A DNA stretch of 14,471 nt from Chlamydiota bacterium. Lineage in GTDB: Bacteria; Chlamydiota; Chlamydiia; Chlamydiales; Rhabdochlamydiaceae. Positions 6,947 to 14,347 of this stretch are shown piece after piece (the stretch's first letter is position 1; every line of letters begins with the position of its first letter). Below the pieces are notes generated by a model, which saw nothing but the letters and a program-made list of their open reading frames with translations, had not been told where the DNA came from and made no database searches. Made by a program: the position numbers and the translations under genes. Location of the stretch: positions 1 through 14,471 of the forward strand of contig JAAKFC010000020.1 of the NCBI GenBank assembly GCA_011065225.1. The letters run 5' to 3'.

Positions 6947-7590
6947 TTCTTTAGGAAAAAGCCTATGAGGGCTTTTTCAAACGCTTTGCTATTGAGCTTC
7001 GTAGAGATTGGAATCTCAAGTAGAAAATCGTCAGGGAGATTTTTTGCTTCTTTGAATACTTTTTTCAGAGTTTGTGGTGGAAGCCCTAGAGTGATATCCA
7101 TATGATGTTTTTTGAGATCAAATTGCCCGCGCACTGTGACTTTCATGGATGTATTGATTTCGATCTGCATCTGCTGAAATGCAATGGTTCCGTTCTCGAT
7201 TTTTGCAACAATTGGAGAAAAGTGCAATTCAAGATCTTTTTTCTTCTTCTTTTTGATGAAGCGAAATTTTGCTTGTGATTTCATTTCAGCCCCAGTGACC
7301 TGGACATTTAGAGGTTTTTCTTTGAAGCGGAGGCAATCGGATAGGCTTGCCAGAACGGCTACTTGATCGGCAAAAAGAGTAATGCCATTCGAGGGATCGA
7401 TCCATTGTACTTTGTGACAGGTCTGTATACTAAACCAACTGAGGGAAAGTTTTTCGATTTTTACCTCGCCGCCTAGTTGCTTTGCCAAATGGGCTTCAAC
7501 TTGACGCTTGGCAAAGCCAAAGGAGGCGATTTGGGGAAGAAAAAAGACGACTGTTCCCAAGAATAGGATGATAAAAAGAACTTTACGCAT
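6916..7590 (-). CDS. Membrane-anchored protein of unknown function, AsmA-like
   Basis: A 224-residue protein with one N-terminal membrane helix or uncleaved signal (residues 4-23, after MRK) and a beta-strand-rich periplasmic body. The region KRQVEAHLAKQLGGEVKIEKLSLSW (about 28-52, in pieces) followed by strands resembles the start of AsmA/DUF748-type proteins, which are anchored in the inner membrane and connected with envelope biogenesis. The likeness is only by eye, and the protein is short for that family. A run of six lysines lies at 113-118. The ATG at 7590 is chosen over an upstream one at 7638 because a GGTGG precedes it by seven bases and the helix then begins at once; it overlaps the Nudix stop by eight bases. 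It is the last gene of the five-gene minus run, and its 3' end overlaps the aldolase gene by 31 bases. Function not recognised. Confidence 0.7.
   Translation of the reverse strand: MRKVLFIILFLGTVVFFLPQIASFGFAKRQVEAHLAKQLGGEVKIEKLSLSWFSIQTCHKVQWIDPSNGITLFADQVAVLASLSDCLRFKEKPLNVQVTGAEMKSQAKFRFIKKKKKKDLELHFSPIVAKIENGTIAFQQMQIEINTSMKVTVRGQFDLKKHHMDITLGLPPQTLKKVFKEAKNLPDDFLLEIPISTKLNSKAFEKALIGFFLKNYATVTSLHK
6955..6978 (+). terminator. Intrinsic terminator hairpin of the aldolase gene, inside the convergent gene
   Basis: GAAAAAGCC-TATGAG-GGCTTTTTC forms a nine-base-pair stem with a six-base loop, starting eight bases after the aldolase stop codon. The T-run lies in the 3' arm, and A-run/T-run symmetry makes it potentially bidirectional. 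On the minus strand the same bases encode residues of the AsmA-like protein (FEKALIGFF), so terminator and coding sequence are superimposed. Confidence 0.65.
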
Positions 7591-8146
7591 GACTTTTCCA
7601 CCTTTGATAGCGCAGGATTCCTGCAATGGTTTTTGCATCGGAAATTTGCTGTGAATCGATCATCGCAAGTGCATCATTTAAGGATACTTCCATAACATCA
7701 ATGGCCTCGTGCAAATCTCCCGGAAGAGGGCTTTCTTCTAAATCTCTTGCAATGAAAAAATGGATATATTCTGTGCAGAATCCCGGAGCTGAATAAATCC
7801 CTCCAAAGGGAATTATTTCCTTTGCTCGGTATCCCGTTTCTTCTTGTAACTCTCTCTGAGCGCAAAGGAGTGGATTTTCCCCTTCATCAAGAGTGCCCGC
7901 AGGAAGTTCGTAAATGATTTTTTCGATTGCTCTTCTCCACTGTTGGACAAAGATAAAATTGCCCTTTTCATTCACCGGAATAATGGCTACAGCTCCAGGA
8001 TGTTCGATAATATCCCAATCATGTGGGAGTCCAGCATCAAATTGGAGATGATCGCGCCTTAAGGAAAAGATCTTTCCCTTATAGAGCTCTTTTGTTTGCA
8101 AATTTGCCTGATCTTCGAGCTGTTTTTGCTTGAGTGCGTTTCCCAA
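7583..8146 (-). CDS. Nudix hydrolase, probable ADP-ribose pyrophosphatase
   Basis: It probably hydrolyses ADP-ribose or related nucleoside diphosphate sugars to AMP and a sugar phosphate in the cytoplasm. The complete Nudix box GX5EX7REUXEEXGU is at residues 84-106 (GTLDEGENPLLCAQREL then QEETGY), with metal-binding E99, E102 and E103. Two features point to the ADP-ribose subgroup: VQQWRRA (67-73) before the box, and a proline at 121 in YSAPGF, about 15 residues after it. The 187-residue length is normal for NudF-like enzymes. The start is a TTG at 8146, which follows the cyclase stop in the same frame with one codon (GCA) between; no ATG is available upstream of the domain. A GGAG lies about 12 bases before it, somewhat far. 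The gene is fourth in a tightly packed run. Family secure, substrate likely. Confidence 0.88.
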   Translation of the reverse strand: MGNALKQKQLEDQANLQTKELYKGKIFSLRRDHLQFDAGLPHDWDIIEHPGAVAIIPVNEKGNFIFVQQWRRAIEKIIYELPAGTLDEGENPLLCAQRELQEETGYRAKEIIPFGGIYSAPGFCTEYIHFFIARDLEESPLPGDLHEAIDVMEVSLNDALAMIDSQQISDAKTIAGILRYQRWKSHA

Positions 8147-8149
8147 TGC

Positions 8150-9598
8150 TTAATTTTTCTCCATATCAAGGGTGTAGACTTTGATTTGCTCTTTGCGTCC
8201 AGGAAGAGCCATGGATCCCAGATCTTTAAATGCAAATTTGTCTTTTGCTCCAAGATAAGTTGTTTCACTCAAGAGAATGGGCGTTTTGAGGATTTTTGTT
8301 GCTTGTTCTAGGCGTGAAGCCACATTGACTGCATCACCAATTGCTGTATATTCCGTACGTCTTTCGGATCCGATATTCCCCACGACCGCATCTCCCGTAT
8401 GGATCCCAATGCCCATTCGAATGCGGGGTCTATTTTCTTTTTCCCAGCGGTCGGATAGTTTTTCGAGTTCCTTTTGCATTTCAATTGCTGCTCTTACGGC
8501 ATGCTCCTCTTGATTGACATCATCTAAAGGAGCGCCAAATTCGGCCATAATCCCATCTCCAATGAACTTATCAAGGGTACCAGAGTGCGAGAAAATTACC
8601 TCAATCATCACCTCGAAATATTCATTGAGTAGAGTGACCACTTCCTCAGGGGGAAGTTTCTCTGCAAGTTGGGTAAATTGCCGGATATCAGAAAAGAGCA
8701 AGGTCACTTTGCGCCGTTCTCCTTCAAGCTTTAGGGGGGCTTCAGACTGGAGAATTTTTTCCATGATATGCATAGAAACATATCGTGCAAAGCTCATTTT
8801 GAGCCGCTCTCGTTCCTGCAATCCACGTGCCATTTTATTGATCTCGCGAGAGAGCACACCAAATTCATCATTTGTTTCTAACGTAGAGCGCTTCTGCAGG
8901 TTTCCATCTCCAATTTCTTTTACAACGTAGCACAAGTGATCGAGAGAAAGAGTTACGCGCTTAGAGAGAAAATAAGCAATGATAATAGAGAGAATCAAAG
9001 AAGCAATTAATCCCCAAATAGCAAACTTGATTAATTGTTGGGTCCGGATGTGTATGTCTTTGGCATTGATATCCACTCCGAGAATAGCTACAAGCGTTCC
9101 ATTTTCATCTTTTATTGGGGCATAGGCGCTGAGCCAGAGACCAAATTGGTCAGCGACAAAATGTTCGTCCACATAAGAAAGCTCTCGATTTTTAAAAATC
9201 TTGTCTTTGTCGCTATCTTTATAAAGTGACCCTGGGGGATCAGGGTTGATATCTGACTCCACACCATATAGGAGCTCATTTTTATTTTGTGGGTCTACAT
9301 AGAGCGTATAAACATCGGAGACATAAACATCATTTCTGCGATTGGCGGCCGCAATTCTTCGAAGTTCCTTTTGCAGAACAAGATATGCGGGAACATTTAT
9401 AGAAGTTAAACCATTTCCTTGTAGCACCATCTCGGGATTGAGTTGCGCTGCACCTGTAGATGCAATCGAAAGTGAACGGCTTTGAAGCATCTTAAAAATG
9501 AGTTTTTCAGTTTCCACGGAGAAAATGACAATCCCTAAGACGATGCTTGCAAAGGCGACAGCAACTAGGGAGATATAGAGTTTGGTTCGATATTTCAT
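8150..9598 (-). CDS. Class III adenylate cyclase with Cache-like sensor and HAMP domain
   Basis: A 482-residue membrane receptor predicted to make cAMP from ATP. Domains in order: membrane helix (about 8-28), extracytoplasmic Cache-like sensor (about 35-185, with LWLSAYAPIKDENGTLVAIL at 154-173), second helix (about 190-211), HAMP linker (about 212-265) and catalytic class III domain (about 296-475). Catalytic residues are all present: metal-binding D304 (LFSDIRQFT) and D348 (KFIGDGIMAEFG), purine-selecting K344 and T418, and transition-state N425 and R429 in NVASRLE. The Lys/Thr pair with these spacings is the pattern of class IIIb adenylate, not guanylate, cyclases. The start is an ATG at 9598, 30 bases after glmS, with only a weak ribosome binding site. 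It is third in the run, followed directly by the Nudix gene. The signal sensed is unknown, and no cAMP-binding protein is encoded in this window. Confidence 0.92.
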   Translation of the reverse strand: MKYRTKLYISLVAVAFASIVLGIVIFSVETEKLIFKMLQSRSLSIASTGAAQLNPEMVLQGNGLTSINVPAYLVLQKELRRIAAANRRNDVYVSDVYTLYVDPQNKNELLYGVESDINPDPPGSLYKDSDKDKIFKNRELSYVDEHFVADQFGLWLSAYAPIKDENGTLVAILGVDINAKDIHIRTQQLIKFAIWGLIASLILSIIIAYFLSKRVTLSLDHLCYVVKEIGDGNLQKRSTLETNDEFGVLSREINKMARGLQERERLKMSFARYVSMHIMEKILQSEAPLKLEGERRKVTLLFSDIRQFTQLAEKLPPEEVVTLLNEYFEVMIEVIFSHSGTLDKFIGDGIMAEFGAPLDDVNQEEHAVRAAIEMQKELEKLSDRWEKENRPRIRMGIGIHTGDAVVGNIGSERRTEYTAIGDAVNVASRLEQATKILKTPILLSETTYLGAKDKFAFKDLGSMALPGRKEQIKVYTLDMEKN

Positions 9599-9628
9599 AT
9601 TGAGTTCAAAATAGTTCCCTATAGAGTT

Positions 9629-11446
9629 TTATTCAACAGTGACCGATTTAGCGAGATTGCGAGGTTGATCAATGTCTGTCCCGTGCTCTTTTGCTATATA
9701 GTAAGCTAAAAGCTGCGATGCGACGGAATATGGGATTGAGGCGAGGGAATCAGAAACAGAGGGGAGCAAAAGGAAGTCGTCGGCTATTTTTGCAATTTCG
9801 GGTGCATTAAGAGGAATGAAAGCCAAGATCCGTCCACCGCGTGCTTTTACCTCCATGAGGTTGCTAAGCATTTTGTCATATGTCAGAGCATTTCCGCACA
9901 TTCCAATAATGAGACAGCTTGGATCAATGAGGGCAATGGGACCATGTTTCAATTCTCCAGCAGGATAGGCAAATGCATTCCGGTAGCTAATTTCTTTGAG
10001 TTTGAGCGCAGCTTCAAGACTCGTAGGGAACATGTACTGTCTGCCAATAAAGAAAAAATTCGAGAGCCTGGCATATTTTTGTGCTAAATGAATCAAAGTC
10101 TCTTCTTGATTGAGAACTGCTTCCACAATTTTGGGAAGATGAATAATTTCTTTTAAAAATTCCTCACCTTGTTTTTGATCGATCGGACCCAATCTGCCCA
10201 TTTTTAAAGCGAGGAGAGCTAAAACTGCCAGCTGACAATTGTAAGCTTTTGTGGAGCAAACACTGATTTCTGGTCCTGCACGCAGAGAAATGCTAAAATC
10301 CGCTGTGCGCATCAAAGTCGATCCAGGAACATTACAGATAACCAAAATCTTTGCTCCACTTTCTTTAGCCTTACGGGCAGCGGCAATCGTATCTAACGTT
10401 TCACCTGACTGGGATAAAGCAATCACAAGGGTTTTTGCATCAATTTGGGTTTGTTTATACCGATATTCCGATGCAATTTCTGCTTGCGCGGGAAGTTTGG
10501 CATAGGCTTCAAACTGCAGTGCTGCAATGCAGCCTGCATGCCAAGAAGTGCCGCAACCCAGCAGGATTATTTTTGTAAATTCTCCCTTTTTGGGGTGAAA
10601 ATCCTCGAAGTCAGCATCCCCTTTATCCAGCACAAATCGATTGTGGATACTACTTTGGATTGCTTTTGGTTGCTCAAAAATTTCTTTCAACATGAAATGA
10701 GCATAATCCCCTTTATCGATATTGATCTCTGGGAAATCGATTTGCTCAGGGACAACTTCCACCTTGCGTGCCTCCTGATCAAAAATTTGAATGGAATCGC
10801 GAGAGACGACACCTATTTCGTGATTTTTTAGATAAAAAAGATCGAGATCCTTTTCCTGAAAAGCATAAGGGTCTGAAGAGATATAGGCTTCTTGCTTAGA
10901 GAGGCCTACGATGAGAGGATTTTCAAGGCGAGTGACAATAATTTGATTGGGATGCTTTTTATGTATGATTGCCAAAGCCCAAAAACCTTTCATCAAGGAG
11001 CATGCACCTCGCACGGCATTTGCGAGATCTCCTTCATAGGAGTGCGCAATTAATTGAGCAATCACTTCTGTATCAGTATCGGACTCAAAGACAATCCCTT
11101 TTTTTTCTAGCATTGTCCGAAGTTCTTGGTGATTTTCCAGGATCCCATTGTGAACAAGAGCAAGATTTTTCATTTGATCCGCATGAGGATGGGCATTGCG
11201 GATATTTGCTATGCCATGGGTAGCCCATCGAGTATGTCCGATCGTTGCAGTGAAAGGAAGAGAGCGATCTGCTAGGGTTTTTTCCAGAGCTGAAAGTTTC
11301 CCCTTTTTCTTAAAATAGAGCATTTCGCCTTCTAGAATACCTGCGATACCAGCTGAATCATATCCTCGATATTCGAGAAATTTCAGTCCGCTTAAGCATT
11401 TCTTTATTGAATCAGTTTTGCCGATATGTCCAAAAATTCCGCACAT
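9629..11446 (-). CDS. glmS: Glutamine-fructose-6-phosphate aminotransferase (isomerizing)
   Basis: It makes glucosamine 6-phosphate from fructose 6-phosphate and glutamine, the entry step to UDP-GlcNAc for lipid A and peptidoglycan. The ATG at 11446 is chosen because the nucleophilic cysteine must become residue 1 after methionine removal (MCGIFG); a longer reading from an ATG at 11455 would add three residues and block this. The 605 residues hold an N-terminal class II glutaminase domain (C2, HTRWATHG at 71-78, NG at 100-101, D124) and two SIS sugar-isomerase domains (about 290-425 and 460-600). Isomerase residues E485, H501 and K600 keep the spacing of E. coli E488, H504 and K603. The C-terminus DQPRNLAKSVTVE is fully canonical. 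No glmS ribozyme can lie in front, since the upstream gene ends 21 bases away. Confidence 0.97.
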   Translation of the reverse strand: MCGIFGHIGKTDSIKKCLSGLKFLEYRGYDSAGIAGILEGEMLYFKKKGKLSALEKTLADRSLPFTATIGHTRWATHGIANIRNAHPHADQMKNLALVHNGILENHQELRTMLEKKGIVFESDTDTEVIAQLIAHSYEGDLANAVRGACSLMKGFWALAIIHKKHPNQIIVTRLENPLIVGLSKQEAYISSDPYAFQEKDLDLFYLKNHEIGVVSRDSIQIFDQEARKVEVVPEQIDFPEINIDKGDYAHFMLKEIFEQPKAIQSSIHNRFVLDKGDADFEDFHPKKGEFTKIILLGCGTSWHAGCIAALQFEAYAKLPAQAEIASEYRYKQTQIDAKTLVIALSQSGETLDTIAAARKAKESGAKILVICNVPGSTLMRTADFSISLRAGPEISVCSTKAYNCQLAVLALLALKMGRLGPIDQKQGEEFLKEIIHLPKIVEAVLNQEETLIHLAQKYARLSNFFFIGRQYMFPTSLEAALKLKEISYRNAFAYPAGELKHGPIALIDPSCLIIGMCGNALTYDKMLSNLMEVKARGGRILAFIPLNAPEIAKIADDFLLLPSVSDSLASIPYSVASQLLAYYIAKEHGTDIDQPRNLAKSVTVE

Positions 11447-11467
11447 AAGACCCATTCTATCAAAATA

Positions 11468-12223
11468 TCAAGTTTTTTGGCAGACAAGAGTCAAAAAGAG
11501 AGGAAATTCATGCCTGGCCCGATTTTCCATCCGGGCTTTGCCCCCCATACTTTTCTTGTCTGAGATCCATTCTTCTATTTGGAAAATTGCAAATCCGGTT
11601 TCTTTGAGCATTTGGCTATACTTTGAAAGACTATAGTGGAAAGATAAGGTCTGCCCCTTCTTCTTTCCTGGATGCGTTTGGATGGGAATTTTTTGAGGGG
11701 AGAGGTAACTGTCCATTCGGCGATACTGCAATTTTTTTTTTTCATCGATTCCCCAATGAGATTGGCGAGGAATCCGAAAGCAAGGATGATTGAGAACGAG
11801 AAATAACACCCCACCATCTGCAAGATGGTAGTAAGCATTTTTTAAAAGCGACATAGGATCTTCGATATTCTGCAAAGCCAATAGCACTGCTGCATGAGAA
11901 AATTCTCCTTTGGAAAAAGGGAGTTTTTTTGTCACATCATGAGACAAAAAAGTATGGAGCGGATTTTTTGTGCGAACCTTTGCAGCGCGAATCAGGGTTT
12001 TTGAGAGATCGACTCCCATGTATTTGATATTTTTGGGAAGAGCTCGAGCGAGAATTCCCTGGCCACAGGCCAGATCCAGGATTTTTGCCCCTTTTTTGAG
12101 CTGCATCAATTCCAAGAGCTTGGGAAGAATCACATGCTCGTGATAATAATGCCCCTGCTGCCCCACCACTTCATCATACCAACTAGCAGAAGATTCCCAT
12201 GAAGTTTTTATTTGTTTTGTCAT
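11468..12223 (-). CDS. Class I SAM-dependent methyltransferase, substrate unknown
   Basis: A 251-residue cytoplasmic enzyme with the Rossmann-like SAM fold. Motif I ILDLACGQG is at residues 48-56, and the acidic residue that contacts the SAM ribose is in VDLSK (71-75). The SHDVTKKLPF (94-103) and ALQNIEDP (116-123) segments follow as motifs II and III. The N-terminal SWYDEVVGQQGHYYHEHV and the later LNHPCFRIPRQSHWG (144-158) look like a conserved subgroup of Methyltransf_11/25 proteins, but I cannot name the substrate. The ATG at 12223 is preferred because a start at 12259 would run into the divergent transporter gene and add a poor N-terminus. It is the first gene of the run towards glmS, 21 bases upstream of it. 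A TATAGT on the minus strand close to the ATG implies a very short leader. Confidence 0.85.
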   Translation of the reverse strand: MTKQIKTSWESSASWYDEVVGQQGHYYHEHVILPKLLELMQLKKGAKILDLACGQGILARALPKNIKYMGVDLSKTLIRAAKVRTKNPLHTFLSHDVTKKLPFSKGEFSHAAVLLALQNIEDPMSLLKNAYYHLADGGVLFLVLNHPCFRIPRQSHWGIDEKKKLQYRRMDSYLSPQKIPIQTHPGKKKGQTLSFHYSLSKYSQMLKETGFAIFQIEEWISDKKSMGGKARMENRARHEFPLFLTLVCQKT

Positions 12224-12228
12224 CGAGG

Positions 12229-12246
12229 ATCTACTATATAACAAGA
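12229..12246. promoter_or_regulatory. Compact divergent promoter region of the methyltransferase and transporter genes
   Basis: Only 34 bases separate the two divergent ATGs (12223 and 12258). They contain CTACTATATAACAAG, which provides -10-like boxes in both directions: TATATA/TATAAC on the plus strand and TATAGT on the minus strand. Any transcripts from these would have leaders of about ten bases, and neither gene shows a Shine-Dalgarno there. -35 boxes would have to lie inside the opposite gene, and none is clear. Confidence 0.3.
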
Positions 12247-12257
12247 CAGTAAATAGC

Positions 12258-13244
12258 ATGAGTAAAAAAGAGCTTCACCGCCGAGTAGGCGATTTTATTT
12301 CCCCTGTTCATACGAATATCAAGGTCAATCAGACCGTAGAGGAAGCCATTGCCTATATCCGGCAGCATCCAACCCGTGAGAAAATTTTTTACTTTTATGT
12401 CATTGATAGTGACATGCATCTCAAGGGAGTTGTCTCTACAAGACGTCTTCTTCTAAGTCCTTTGGACAAAAAAATTCATGAAATTTTAGAAGAACATGTC
12501 ATTTCCATCTCAGCCAATCACACATTGCGAGAAGCCATGGAGATTTTAACATCCCATCGTCTTCTTGCAGTCCCCGTTGTCGATGAGGAAAACCGGCTAC
12601 TTGGGATTATAGATGTCCAACTCTATCTTGAAGAAGCAGTGGATGTAGCAAAAACTCGTCATAGTACTACCGATCTCTTTCAGGTTCTCGGTCTTAAACT
12701 TGAAGAAGGAAAAGTCGCTTCTACCTGGTTGACTTATCGGACACGGATGCCTTGGATTTTTTGCAATATGATTGGCGGAATTGGCTGTGCCATTATTTCT
12801 CGAATTTTTGAGGGAGTCCTCATTCAAGTAATTCTTCTTGCCATGTTCATTCCTCTTGTACTCTCTTTAAGCGAGTCCATATCCATGCAATCGATGACTT
12901 ATAGCTTGCAGATATTGAGTCGTCCTAAAATTTCAAGAAGGCGTATTCTTTACAGAATTCTTTCTGAATGGAGAATGGTTTTCTTCCTCGGTTTGACATG
13001 TGGAATCATTGTCGGGGGGCTTTCTCTTCTCTGGGGCGATGGAATCCACCCAGCTATTGCCATTGCTTCCGGGATTATTCTTTCCGTGACGATTACCGGA
13101 ACTGTTGCGGCCGCAATTCCCCTTATTCTTCACGCGCGCAAACTCGATCCCAAGGTAGCAGCAGGGCCAGTCGTCCTCATGTTTGCCGACGTGATCACCA
13201 CCATTATTTACCTCGGCCTCTCAAGCTGGTGGCTTCTTCTTTAG
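12258..13244 (+). CDS. MgtE-like cation transporter lacking the N-terminal domain
   Basis: A 328-residue membrane protein with the CBS-plus-channel architecture of the MgtE magnesium channel. Two CBS domains occupy about residues 13-130 (LLAVPVVDEENRLLGIIDV at 102-120 is the clearest repeat), followed by a linker helix and about five membrane helices (about 165-328). MgtE proteins are usually near 450 residues with an N-terminal helical domain before the CBS pair; that domain is absent, and there is no room for it because the divergent gene starts 34 bases away. The ion-coordinating aspartate of the last helix is present (D311 in FADVITT). The glycine-rich pore motif, GGNxGxQ in the family, reads SESISMQ (205-211), keeping only the glutamine and the upstream proline P199. 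A role in divalent cation transport is therefore likely, but ion selectivity is uncertain. Confidence 0.85.
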   Translation: MSKKELHRRVGDFISPVHTNIKVNQTVEEAIAYIRQHPTREKIFYFYVIDSDMHLKGVVSTRRLLLSPLDKKIHEILEEHVISISANHTLREAMEILTSHRLLAVPVVDEENRLLGIIDVQLYLEEAVDVAKTRHSTTDLFQVLGLKLEEGKVASTWLTYRTRMPWIFCNMIGGIGCAIISRIFEGVLIQVILLAMFIPLVLSLSESISMQSMTYSLQILSRPKISRRRILYRILSEWRMVFFLGLTCGIIVGGLSLLWGDGIHPAIAIASGIILSVTITGTVAAAIPLILHARKLDPKVAAGPVVLMFADVITTIIYLGLSSWWLLL

Positions 13245-13265
13245 GATGTAAAGAATGGAGAATCA

Positions 13266-14333
13266 ATGAGCACAGTGAATCCTCCAGATCAATCTTCTTC
13301 TCCTGAAATTCCTCAGAAAAAGGAATCTTCAACGCAGATCATTGAAGTTTTACAAAATTTTGCAGAAAAGCTCAGGGACAATAGATCATTTTCTGGGATT
13401 TTGGCTATTCAAATTGGAAATAAAACGATTGTCCATCAGGCCTACTGTCCTGTTGGAGCAAAATTTGAAAAGGATCAAATTTTTAACTGTTTTTCAGTGG
13501 GAAAGTTATTTACAGCCGTTGGAATAATGCAACTGGTAGAACAAGGTTTGTTAAAATTAGAAGAGCCAATTAGTAAATATCTTTCTAAAGAGGAACTTGA
13601 TTTGTCATCAAAACCTCCTTATAAAGAACTTAAACCTTCTAAAGAAGATTTAGAGAAATTGAAAGATTCTATAGAAAAAATAACGATTCGGAAATTATTA
13701 ACACATCGCTCTGGGCTAATTCAGATTAAAAATGAACCTCGGGAAAAATTTTTTGAAGAAATACCACCAGATATAAAAAAACCTTATTCTAATTATGGAT
13801 ATCAACTTTTGGCCCGCATCATTGGAAAGAATACCAAGAGCAGCCAAGCAAATGCTTCTAATTGGTCCCAAAGATTTCTTGATCATCTACAAAATGAAGT
13901 TTTTTTCAAAAGCGATATGAATATTGCCCCTTCATCAACCCACGTACCACAAGGCTATGAGTTTAAAGATGGGAGACATGAACCTGTAGACAGTTCTCCT
14001 GAACCTTATCCTCATGGGAATGGGTGTTGGAAGATGCAGACCAAGGATCTGTTGGCTTTTGGTAAAGCCTTAAGAGAAAATGCACACATTAGGAGTGATA
14101 CATTCAATAGTATGTTAAATGAAGGGCTTTGCTTTTGGATAGATCGTGATAGTTCGAACAACATAATTGGTTATGGGCATCCCGGAGGTGTTCGAGGTGG
14201 AAGTGCTTTTTTTCAGACTTTCATGGCAAAAGGGCAAGAGCCAATCACTGCAGTAGTCTTATCCAATTCTTCAACAGGAACAAATATTAAGCTAGAATTA
14301 GAAGGAATATTAAAAGAAAATCGATTTTGGTAA
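13266..14333 (+). CDS. Serine hydrolase of the class C beta-lactamase / DD-peptidase fold
   Basis: A 355-residue protein of the Beta-lactamase (PF00144-type) family, which includes DD-peptidases, esterases and class C beta-lactamases. The catalytic elements are visible: S77-V-G-K80 (SxxK), Y174-S-N176 (YxN) and GHPGG at 304-308 in the place of the KTG/HxG motif. The family marker LLTHRSGL is at 144-151. It has no Sec signal peptide or membrane helix; the first 25 residues are rich in Ser, Pro, Gln and Thr, as in some type III secreted proteins. It could thus be cytoplasmic or a secreted effector, and the substrate is unknown. The ATG follows GGAG by five bases and lies 21 bases after the transporter gene, probably cotranscribed. 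Base use differs sharply: 60 bases at 13621-13680 hold 22% G+C, against 52% at 13021-13080 in the transporter gene. Confidence 0.86.
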   Translation: MSTVNPPDQSSSPEIPQKKESSTQIIEVLQNFAEKLRDNRSFSGILAIQIGNKTIVHQAYCPVGAKFEKDQIFNCFSVGKLFTAVGIMQLVEQGLLKLEEPISKYLSKEELDLSSKPPYKELKPSKEDLEKLKDSIEKITIRKLLTHRSGLIQIKNEPREKFFEEIPPDIKKPYSNYGYQLLARIIGKNTKSSQANASNWSQRFLDHLQNEVFFKSDMNIAPSSTHVPQGYEFKDGRHEPVDSSPEPYPHGNGCWKMQTKDLLAFGKALRENAHIRSDTFNSMLNEGLCFWIDRDSSNNIIGYGHPGGVRGGSAFFQTFMAKGQEPITAVVLSNSSTGTNIKLELEGILKENRFW

Positions 14334-14347
14334 AGAACTTTTTTGAT

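Noticed and set aside
7231..7254. The lysine run of the AsmA-like gene as a phase-variable homopolymer tract
   Set aside because: The A-run is broken by G in several codons, so no single-base tract is long enough to expect frequent slippage.
7591..7638. A 16-residue longer start for the AsmA-like protein
   Set aside because: It would overlap the Nudix gene by 56 bases and put a polar stretch before the membrane helix; the ATG at 7590 has GGTGG at good spacing.
8277..8930. Open plus-strand frames opposite the cyclase catalytic domain
   Set aside because: They lie wholly antisense to a cyclase with all catalytic residues intact, and their translations are Ser/Arg-rich without any recognisable motif.
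10445..10831. A 128-codon plus-strand frame opposite glmS
   Set aside because: It is antisense to the conserved first SIS domain of GlmS, and no ribosome binding site or domain is visible.
11447..11455. A three-residue longer GlmS starting at ATG 11455
   Set aside because: The catalytic cysteine must follow the initiator methionine directly, which only the ATG at 11446 provides.
11447..11467. A glmS ribozyme or riboswitch in front of glmS
   Set aside because: Only 21 bases separate glmS from the upstream gene, far too little for such an RNA.
14334..14347. A bidirectional terminator between the serine hydrolase and the partial membrane protein gene
   Set aside because: The 14 bases contain a T-run but no stem of useful length.
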